DNA of 64,000 nucleotides, taken from the NCBI RefSeq assembly GCF_025725665.1, contig NZ_CP107009.1, positions 2,480,001 through 2,544,000 on the forward strand, written 5' to 3'. Below, one piece after another: positions 58,080 to 64,000 of the stretch. Source of the DNA: Halomonas sp. LR3S48. Lineage in GTDB: Bacteria > Pseudomonadota > Gammaproteobacteria > Pseudomonadales > Halomonadaceae. The position numbers were made by a program, and so were the translations under genes. Positions within the stretch are counted from its first letter, which is position 1; the number at the start of each line of letters is the position of its first letter. Below the pieces are notes generated by a model, which was not told where the DNA came from, ran no database searches, and worked only from the letters and a program-made list of their open reading frames with translations.

Positions 58080-58547
58080 TTAATGCAGGCCATCCGGCCA
58101 GCTGCGACGAAACCTCAATATCTCCTCCGCCGCCTCCAGCACCGGCTGACGCCACTCCGCCTCTACCTTGAGGCGCTCGCGGTCCTCGCGCATCCGGTCG
58201 CGCGGCGCCAATTGCTTGCGCGCGGAATGAGTATGCAGATGCTGAGTGCGGGCGTAAACCTCACCGATGGCCTGGAAACCGGGCCTTTCGATCAAGTCGG
58301 GGTCAAGGATATCGAGCAACAGCTTGCAGCGCCAGGCGCCCTCCGTGATGTCCACCTGCTCCTGAAGCAGCGATGAGGCGACAATCTCCAGGTTGGACAG
58401 GCAATTCTCGTGGGCACGCCGAAGCTCCTCCTCGCGAAAGGCGCTGCGACGCTTTACCTCCTGCCACAGGGTAAAGGCATAAGCCGCCAGGCCGGCCACG
58501 ACGGCCAGGCCCACGGCGAGCAGGATCAATGCCGTTGTCGTTGTCAT
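58080..58547 (-). CDS. DUF2489 family protein
   Basis: A 155-residue protein with one N-terminal membrane helix (LILLAVGLAVVAGLAAYAF) and a cytoplasmic domain with CLSNLEIVASSLLQEQVDITEGAWRC and LLDILDPDLIERPGF, matching the DUF2489 pattern. Function is unknown. It stands alone between the OmpA-family gene and the oxidase assembly genes. Confidence 0.78.
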   Translation of the reverse strand: MTTTTALILLAVGLAVVAGLAAYAFTLWQEVKRRSAFREEELRRAHENCLSNLEIVASSLLQEQVDITEGAWRCKLLLDILDPDLIERPGFQAIGEVYARTQHLHTHSARKQLAPRDRMREDRERLKVEAEWRQPVLEAAEEILRFRRSWPDGLH

Positions 58548-58736
58548 CGAATCTCCAGGCTGACGAATGAGCCCCGGAATTGTAACGCAGGCCGGGCGCT
58601 GGCACAGGCCCCGGACGATTCAGCACGCAAGATCCGCAGCGCTGCAGCCAGGAAGCGGTTGTTGAGCAAGGAAATATCGATCGGACCGACACGATGCGTT
58701 GGATGAGCCTGCTGACCGTTGCTGTTGGCGCAACGA

Positions 58737-58766
58737 CAAGCGCCCGGCATGAGATACCGGCGCTTG
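58737..58766 (-). terminator. Candidate terminator after ctaB
   Basis: A roughly 10-bp stem with one bulge (CAAGCGCC and GG pairing with CC and GGCGCTTG) lies about 33-62 bases past the ctaB stop. The T-tract is weak. Confidence 0.4.
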
Positions 58767-58798
58767 CAAGCATGAAGAACATGATAGGCACGCCAGAG

Positions 58799-59746
58799 CT
58801 ACATTGCCCAGAGTCCCGCATAGTGATCCAGCAACAGTACGCCGAACACCCCCAGGATATAACGGATCGAGAACCAGAAGGCCGCCAGGGGCGCCTTGGG
58901 GTCCGCGCCGCGCCATACCTTCCAGTTCCAGTACATGAAGCGCAGGTTCAACGCCATGACACCGAGCAGGTAGACGGCACCGCTCATGCCGATGACGAAC
59001 GGCAGCAGCGTCACGGCAACGGTCAGCCAGCCATACAGCCATACCTGCAGCCGAGTGAACGCCTCGCCATGGGTCACGGGCAGCATCGGCACGCCGGCCC
59101 GCGCGTACTCGTCACGCTTGTGAATCGCCAGCGCCCAGAAATGCGGTGGCGTCCAGGCGAAGACGATCAGCACCAGCAGCAGCGGCTCCGGCCCCAGCTG
59201 TCCGGTCACCGCCGTCCAGCCGAGCATGGGGGGAGCGGCCCCGGCCACACCGCCGATGACAATGTTCTGCGGCGTCGCGCGCTTGAGGAACGCCGTATAG
59301 ATGAGGGCATAACCGATCAACGACGCCAGCGTCAGCCACGCCGTTAGCGCGTTGACCTGCCACAGCAGCAGGACAATGCCGGCAATGGAGAGCAACGACG
59401 CCCAGCCCAGCGCCAGAACCGTGGGCATTCGCCGGGTCGCCAGCGGGCGCTGCGAGGTACGCAGCATCATCGCATCGAGCCTGCGGTCGACCACATGATT
59501 GAAGGCCGCGGCTCCGCCCGCCGCCATGCCGATCCCGGCCAGGCCGAACACTACCGTGGCTAGCGATGGCAGGGTCGGTGTCGCCAGCGCCATTCCCACC
59601 AGGGCGCATACCAGCATCACCACGACCACCCTGGGCTTGCATAGCGTGAGCAGGTCCTGCCACGTCCAGGTGGCCGACTCGTGCAAGCCCAGCTGCATCA
59701 ACAGCGCGCCCTTGCTCCCCTCACGCTTGGTCAGTGCGTTAGACAT
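58799..59746 (-). CDS. ctaB: Protoheme IX farnesyltransferase (heme O synthase)
   Basis: A 315-residue UbiA-type membrane prenyltransferase that makes heme O from heme B. About nine helices are present. The first Asp-rich motif is AAFNHVVDRRLDAMMLRTSQR near residue 70 (N-x3-D-x2-D), and the second loop has HKRDEYARAGVPMLPVTHG near residue 193. ATG 59746 has GAAGGAG upstream and lies 8 bases inside ctaA, so both are coupled. Confidence 0.95.
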   Translation of the reverse strand: MSNALTKREGSKGALLMQLGLHESATWTWQDLLTLCKPRVVVVMLVCALVGMALATPTLPSLATVVFGLAGIGMAAGGAAAFNHVVDRRLDAMMLRTSQRPLATRRMPTVLALGWASLLSIAGIVLLLWQVNALTAWLTLASLIGYALIYTAFLKRATPQNIVIGGVAGAAPPMLGWTAVTGQLGPEPLLLVLIVFAWTPPHFWALAIHKRDEYARAGVPMLPVTHGEAFTRLQVWLYGWLTVAVTLLPFVIGMSGAVYLLGVMALNLRFMYWNWKVWRGADPKAPLAAFWFSIRYILGVFGVLLLDHYAGLWAM

Positions 59747-60815
59747 GCACCCACTCCTTCTCCCTTCGTGTCGGATCATCGACTTCCGTAGCCGGCTCAC
59801 GCCAATGCCACACGGCCAACGCCAGCAACAGCACGAGCGACAAGGCCCCGGCCGTATGCAGGAGCGCCAGCCACAAGGGAAGCCACATCAGTACATTGGC
59901 GATTCCCAACCCGAGCTGAACACCATAAGCGATGACCAACCCACCGAGCCAGAGGCGCATGCGCGCCTGGCTCCAGTAGCACGCCGCCAGCGCCAGCAGC
60001 GCCATACCCAGCAGCAGCGCGCCGATGCGATGCCCTTGATGAATGGCAGTGCGCGCATCGGCGTGCAGCTGTCCATGCAGATAATTGGGGCCGACCGTCT
60101 GGGTCAAGTGGAACCCCTCGCTCCAGTCCATCTCGGGCCACCACTGCGCATTGCACGTAGGGAAACCCTGGCAGGCGATACCGGCGTAGTTGCTCGATAC
60201 CCATCCCCCCAGCGCCAACTGCAGAACCAGCAATGCCACGGCCGCCAACCACAGCGGCGTCAGCCGCCTTTTCGGCACAGCAGTTTCGGCACCCTTGGCG
60301 AAACGGCGCAGCCCGAGATGCAGCCACAGGAACAGCACCAGCACCGAGAGCCCTCCCAGCAAGTGCAGGGTCACGACCTGTGGCCATAGCTTGAGCGTCA
60401 CGGTAAAGGCGCCAAAGGCGCCCTGCAGCAGGATCACGCCCAACAGGGCCACACTGGTTTTCCACGGATAACCGGGCTTGCGGCGCAGCCCTGCCCCCAA
60501 CAACAACATACCGATCACCAGCAGCCCAAGCGTCGACGCCAGGTAGCGGTGGATCATCTCGACCCAAGCCTTGAAAGCCTCCAGCGGTACATGAGGAGAA
60601 TGGAGCGACGCACGCTCGACATCCGGCACCACCAGCGCACCGTAGCAGCCTGGCCAATCCGGACACCCGAGGCCGGCATCGACCAGTCGTGTCCAGGCGC
60701 CAATGAGGATCACGACACTGGTAAAGACGACACCCACCAGGCTGAGGGTCAACAGCAGACGTAACCGGCGCACATGCGCCTGGCCGTGAAGAGTTGGCAT
60801 CGACAAACCCTGCAT
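59739..60815 (-). CDS. ctaA: Heme A synthase (CtaA/COX15)
   Basis: A 358-residue membrane protein with eight helices that oxidises heme O to heme A. Family signatures are GAWTRLVDAGLGCPDWPGCYG, EMIHRYLASTLGLLVIGM with a heme-ligand His, and a second-half GHRIGALLLGMALL; the Cys pair CQGFPTCNAQW sits in the periplasmic loop. ATG 60815 (MQGLSMP) has AAGGA 8 bases upstream. Confidence 0.93.
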   Translation of the reverse strand: MQGLSMPTLHGQAHVRRLRLLLTLSLVGVVFTSVVILIGAWTRLVDAGLGCPDWPGCYGALVVPDVERASLHSPHVPLEAFKAWVEMIHRYLASTLGLLVIGMLLLGAGLRRKPGYPWKTSVALLGVILLQGAFGAFTVTLKLWPQVVTLHLLGGLSVLVLFLWLHLGLRRFAKGAETAVPKRRLTPLWLAAVALLVLQLALGGWVSSNYAGIACQGFPTCNAQWWPEMDWSEGFHLTQTVGPNYLHGQLHADARTAIHQGHRIGALLLGMALLALAACYWSQARMRLWLGGLVIAYGVQLGLGIANVLMWLPLWLALLHTAGALSLVLLLALAVWHWREPATEVDDPTRREKEWVHV

Positions 60816-60905
60816 GAATGGCGTCCTTGATCCTGTCATGTCTTAATCGACCATGTCATATCGCTCGTCTAACCGCGAGATGGCCGGGGTGGGACGGCTT
60901 CAACG

Positions 60906-61436
60906 CTAGGCGCCGTCGAACTCCTCGGCCTCGCGCGGATCGGGATTCCGTTTCAGCAGACGACTCAGGTCGTCCATCACGTCGCGCTCCGCGACGCTAC
61001 CATCGTAGCGCAACACCACCCGCCCCTGCGGGTCGAGCAGCCAGACTGCGCCCGCCGACTGCCACTCGGGCCTCTCCCGCCAATGAGTGACCGCCTCTCC
61101 GGGCAGGGCTTCGGCGTCGCCGCCGATTCGCAAGCGCGTGACACGCGGCGCCTCGCGGCCCAGCGCCCGATGCATGCGCCACCAGCGGTCGGCGTGGGCC
61201 TCGCAGTCGCGGGTACAGTCGAAGGCCAGCACCCAGTCGCCGCCATCAAACGAGGCCTGCCGCTCGGTCAGCGGCCATTCCATCAGCGATGGTACGGGGG
61301 GGGCCAACTCACCATGGGCGGTGTGCTGGTCGGGGATACCGATGCGCCAATGCAGCATGACCCAAGCCGAGAGCATCGGCAGGGCGAAGACGGCGATCAA
61401 GGCCAGCAGCTTCAAGCGCTGATAGCGGGCGTTCAT
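60906..61436 (-). CDS. Membrane-anchored thioredoxin-like oxidase-assembly protein, hypothetical
   Basis: A 176-residue protein with one N-terminal helix (LKLLALIAVFALPMLSAWVML) and a periplasmic thioredoxin-like domain. It shows WVLAFDCTRDCEAHADRWWRM with a Cys-x3-Cys, reminiscent of SCO proteins, and WLLDPQGRVVLRYDGSVAERDVMDDLSRLLK, the usual end of such folds. Comparable small proteins sit between ctaA and SURF1 genes in Pseudomonas-type oxidase clusters. A copper or thiol role is inference. AGGA precedes ATG 61436. Confidence 0.65.
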   Translation of the reverse strand: MNARYQRLKLLALIAVFALPMLSAWVMLHWRIGIPDQHTAHGELAPPVPSLMEWPLTERQASFDGGDWVLAFDCTRDCEAHADRWWRMHRALGREAPRVTRLRIGGDAEALPGEAVTHWRERPEWQSAGAVWLLDPQGRVVLRYDGSVAERDVMDDLSRLLKRNPDPREAEEFDGA

Positions 61437-61473
61437 GGCTTCCTGCACTGCAATCCCCCGTGAGTCTCACTCG

Positions 61474-62223
61474 TCATTCGTCACCTGCATCAGGGGAGCC
61501 GCCTGGCGCGTGCCGTCTGTCACTGGCCAGCCGGCGCCCCCCGATGATCATCACCGCCAAGGCCGCCAGAGCCAACCCCCACCATTGGACGGCATAGCCG
61601 ACATGGCGGCTGGGCGGCACCACACTGGGTTTCCACCACGAGTCCAAATGCCCGGGGCCCTGCTCGAGATGCAACCATCCATCGTGAGCGAAGCCGCCTG
61701 GCAGCTCCCAGGCGGAGAGATCGATGCGCTGCAGGCGCATCCCCTCCCGATTGGGCCCAAAGAGCGGAGGAGCATCACCGGCAGCTTGCCAACGCCCCCG
61801 CAGCCTGACCTCGCCCGACGGTGTCTCCACCTCGGGTGTCGCACGGGTCGGCCCTGTCGACAGAAAGCCGCGCTGCACCAGCCACAGCCGGCCCTCCTCG
61901 TCGCGTAGAGGAGTAAGCACGGCCACCCCCAGTTGCCCTTCATGGGTGCGGTTGTCGAGGAACAGGGTCTCGTCCGCCAGGTACTCGCCATGCAAGGTCA
62001 GACGGGCTCCCTCCGGCGGTGTCTCACGGGGCGACTCCAGCGTTGGCGCTGCATCCAGCCGGGCCAGATAGTCGCGCTTGTCGTCGGCCCGTTCCCACTG
62101 CCATAGTCCAAGGAACAACCCCAACACCGTCAGCAGCGACCAGAGCAGGTACCATATACTCAACCGCCAGCCGAGCAGACGCCTGTCACGCCTCGCCCCC
62201 TGACCCCCAACGGAGTAACCCAT
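61474..62223 (-). CDS. SURF1-family cytochrome oxidase assembly protein
   Basis: A 249-residue inner-membrane protein with the SURF1 plan: a first helix (WYLLWSLLTVLGLFLGLWQWERADDKRDYL in pieces), a periplasmic beta domain (LTLHGEYLADETLFLDNRTHEGQLGVAVLTPL in pieces) and a last helix near residues 218-238 after HVGYAVQWWGLA. It aids heme a insertion into subunit I. The start ATG 62223 shares bases with the divergent DUF2909 start; further upstream codons are inside that gene. Confidence 0.87.
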   Translation of the reverse strand: MGYSVGGQGARRDRRLLGWRLSIWYLLWSLLTVLGLFLGLWQWERADDKRDYLARLDAAPTLESPRETPPEGARLTLHGEYLADETLFLDNRTHEGQLGVAVLTPLRDEEGRLWLVQRGFLSTGPTRATPEVETPSGEVRLRGRWQAAGDAPPLFGPNREGMRLQRIDLSAWELPGGFAHDGWLHLEQGPGHLDSWWKPSVVPPSRHVGYAVQWWGLALAALAVMIIGGRRLASDRRHAPGGSPDAGDE

Positions 62224-62419
62224 GTTTCTCAAGACCTTGATAGCCGTCGTGTTCCTGGCCATGTTGGCCAGCCTGGCAGCTGGCGTCGGCTTCCTGTTGC
62301 GCGACGACAGCCAATCACGTCGGCTGCTGGTGTCGCTGAAAATCCGCGTCACGCTCGCCGCACTGCTTCTCGCCCTGTTGTTCTACGGCTTCTTCTTCGG
62401 CAGCCTGGGTGAAGCATGA
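62222..62419 (+). CDS. DUF2909 twin-transmembrane protein
   Basis: A 65-residue protein with two helices (LIAVVFLAMLASLAAGVGFLL and LAALLLALLFYGFFFGSL) around a basic loop, matching the DUF2909 family found beside SURF1 in oxidase clusters. CGGAGTAACCC precedes the ATG. Transcribed opposite to the surrounding oxidase genes. Function is unknown. Confidence 0.82.
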   Translation: MFLKTLIAVVFLAMLASLAAGVGFLLRDDSQSRRLLVSLKIRVTLAALLLALLFYGFFFGSLGEA

Positions 62420-62469
62420 CCCCAGGCCACCACGGCTAGCGCCTGCCGGACACGGCATGGCGCCAGCCA

Positions 62470-63327
62470 TCAGAATACGTAAACGGTGATGAACAGACCC
62501 ACCCAGACCACGTCGACGAAATGCCAGTACCAGCTGGCCGCCTCGAAGCCGAAATGCTCTTCAGGGGTAAAATGCCGGCGCACGATCCGCGCCAGCATCA
62601 CGATCAGAATGATCGTGCCGACGATCACGTGAAGCCCGTGGAAGCCGGTCAGGATGAAGAAAGTCGCGCCGTAGATACCGGCTTCCAGCGTAATGCCGTA
62701 GTGGGTATAGGCTTCGTAATACTCCACACCCTGTATGACGATGAAGCACAGACCCAGCAGCACGGTGCCGGCGAGCCAGTTACGGCAGACCTGGCGATGC
62801 CCCTCCTTGAGCGCCTCGTGGGCAACGGTCAAGGTGATGCTGGAGGAGATCAGGATCAACGTGTTGACCAGCGGAAGCTGCCAGGGGCTGAACACCTGAG
62901 CCGGGCCGGTAATGGAGGCGTCAGGCGGACTGAGCAGGGGCCAGTGAGCGGTGAACTCGGGCCAAAGCAGCGCCGTGGCACCCTTGGTCCCCTCGCCACC
63001 CAACCAGGGAATGGCAAAGAAGCGAATGTAGAACAAGGCTCCGAAGAAGGCGGCGAAGAACATCACTTCGGAGAAGATGAACCAGCCCATTCCCCAACGG
63101 AAGGAGCGGTCCATCTGGGTGTCGTAGAGGCCTCTCCGCGACTCGGCGATAACGTCGCGGAACCACAGGGCCATTACCGCCAGGACCCCCGCCAGGCCAA
63201 GCAGCATGACGATGCTGCCGCGGTCATGAACCAGCATCATGCCGGCGCCGATCATCATCACCCCAAGGGCCAGAGAGCCTAGCGCGGGCCACTTGCTGGT
63301 TGCCGGGACATAGTAACTGCCACTCAT
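62470..63327 (-). CDS. ctaE: Cytochrome c oxidase subunit III
   Basis: A 285-residue membrane protein with seven helices. Landmarks are GMGWFIFSEVMFFAAFFGALFY, LTVAHEALKEGHR, the TGFHGLHVIVGTIIL block, and the C-terminal FGFEAASWYWHFVDVVWVGLFI. It is part of the aa3-type oxidase; subunits I and II should lie past the right edge. Start overlaps the ctaG stop (ATGA). Confidence 0.96.
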   Translation of the reverse strand: MSGSYYVPATSKWPALGSLALGVMMIGAGMMLVHDRGSIVMLLGLAGVLAVMALWFRDVIAESRRGLYDTQMDRSFRWGMGWFIFSEVMFFAAFFGALFYIRFFAIPWLGGEGTKGATALLWPEFTAHWPLLSPPDASITGPAQVFSPWQLPLVNTLILISSSITLTVAHEALKEGHRQVCRNWLAGTVLLGLCFIVIQGVEYYEAYTHYGITLEAGIYGATFFILTGFHGLHVIVGTIILIVMLARIVRRHFTPEEHFGFEAASWYWHFVDVVWVGLFITVYVF

Positions 63328-63917
63328 GCCTCTTCTCCTTGTATGGTCTGGACAGCCGCCTGAAGCGGTTCATTCTTGCCCTCGATCGGATAGAGGGTAT
63401 AGACCAGGGTGACGGTACCGACCTCGGGGGGCAGGTCGCGGTCCAGCTGGAATACCAACGGTAGCTCCAGCCGCTCCCCCGCCTGCAACTGCTGTTCCTC
63501 GAAACAGAAACAGCTTGCCTTGCGCACGTGGCGCGTGGCCTTGGAAGGCGAGACGCTGGGAACCGCACGCCCCCAGCTCACCGCATCGCTCTGATTGACG
63601 AAAGTGAAGTTCACCTCCGAGGTCTGCCCCGGGTGCAGGCGAACCTGGCGGGTCTCCACCTCCATTCGCCATGGCAGCCCCGACCCACTGCGCGTGATGA
63701 ACTGCACGGTGACCGTGCGAGATTCATCGACGTTCTCGTGAACGAGCGCCTGCGCCGTGGTGTCGACCTTGCCGTTGAGGCCCGTCACCTTGCAGAAGAC
63801 GTCATACAATGGCACCAGGGCGAAAGCGAAGGCGAACATGCCGGCCAGCGCCGCCACGCTACGCCAGACCGTACGCTTGACCCCTGCCTGACGCTCATCC
63901 GACTCGTTACGCATCAT
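63324..63917 (-). CDS. ctaG: Cytochrome c oxidase assembly protein CtaG/Cox11
   Basis: A 197-residue membrane-anchored copper chaperone that delivers Cu to the CuB site of subunit I. One N-terminal helix (VAALAGMFAFAFALVPLYDVFC) precedes the periplasmic Ig-like domain with the copper-binding CFCFEEQ near residue 136 and LVYTLYPIEGK near the end. The start MMRNES overlaps an upstream open frame's stop. Confidence 0.95.
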   Translation of the reverse strand: MMRNESDERQAGVKRTVWRSVAALAGMFAFAFALVPLYDVFCKVTGLNGKVDTTAQALVHENVDESRTVTVQFITRSGSGLPWRMEVETRQVRLHPGQTSEVNFTFVNQSDAVSWGRAVPSVSPSKATRHVRKASCFCFEEQQLQAGERLELPLVFQLDRDLPPEVGTVTLVYTLYPIEGKNEPLQAAVQTIQGEEA

Positions 63918-64000
63918 GCGTTACTCCTGCTCTCGTCTCCGACCATGGCGCACTCGACCGGAAACCCACGCTCAATGCGCCGGACGATGGAACGTCGGCG
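63914..64000 (-). CDS. Possible partial small protein upstream of ctaG
   Basis: An open frame of 28 codons enters from beyond the right edge and ends in TGA overlapping the ctaG start. The visible end is basic then acidic (RRRSIVRRIERGF ... GDESRSNA). It may be the end of a small protein often found between coxI and ctaG, or the C-terminus of subunit I; too little is present to decide. Confidence 0.3.
   Translation of the reverse strand, partial: RRRSIVRRIERGFPVECAMVGDESRSNA

Overview
This is a GC-rich stretch of chromosome from a gammaproteobacterium. The gene content points to the Halomonadaceae (Halomonas or a close relative). Signs are the order thrS-infC-rpmI-rplT-pheS-pheT-ihfA, a glycine-cleavage block, an aa3-oxidase assembly block, PHB/ketone-body genes, and Pseudomonas-like WbpA/B/D/E sugar enzymes. 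The family assignment is inference from content; no rRNA or other decisive marker is present.

Layout. 0-9 kb holds housekeeping and metabolic genes: 3-hydroxybutyrate dehydrogenase, an orphan HybE-like protein, inositol monophosphatase, glutaredoxin, a DUF1338-like protein, 3-oxoacid CoA-transferase (scoAB) with a divergent LysR gene, a PlsC-type acyltransferase, a LysM/LytM lipoprotein and an AlkB-like protein. 8.7-39.2 kb is a surface-polysaccharide locus. An O-antigen-ligase-like protein and glmS sit at its left edge. A single minus-strand gene train (34.4 to 12.1 kb) follows: wza, wzb, wzc, wbpA, wbpB, a fused wbpD-wbpE, a flippase, an asparagine-synthase-like protein, two GNAT-type acyltransferases, a polysaccharide deacetylase, a polymerase, two glycosyltransferases, then a PglC/PglD/PglE/PglF-like set for a bacillosamine-type primer sugar. 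Divergent from wza is a plus-strand yjbEFGH (gfcABCD) operon. The divergent region between them (34.43-35.20 kb) carries an ops element (RfaH target) on the wza side and a series of hairpins upstream of yjbE.

39.3-45.7 kb holds glycine metabolism: gcvT and an AGCS-type symporter on the minus strand, gcvH-gcvP on the plus strand. 45.8-49.6 kb holds a LysR regulator, ppnN, a small membrane protein, a MioC-like flavodoxin and a DUF2788 protein. 49.6-56.9 kb is the translation cluster ihfA-pheT-pheS-rplT-rpmI-infC-thrS, with visible control signals: a tRNA-Thr anticodon-arm look-alike in the thrS leader, an AUC start for infC, and terminator/attenuator hairpins before pheS. 57-64 kb holds an OmpA-family lipoprotein, a DUF2489 protein, and cytochrome oxidase/heme A assembly genes (ctaB, ctaA, SURF1, coxIII, ctaG).

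How they work together. GlmS feeds UDP-GlcNAc. WbpA/B/E/D can turn this into a 2,3-diacetamido uronic acid, and the PglF/E/D set into a diacetamido-trideoxy sugar that PglC would load on the lipid carrier. Glycosyltransferases, flippase, polymerase, Wzc/Wzb/Wza and the Yjb/Gfc proteins would assemble and export the polymer. The least ordinary parts are the wbpD-wbpE fusion, the asparagine-synthase-like protein without a catalytic cysteine, the structured yjbE leader, and the thrS leader hairpin.
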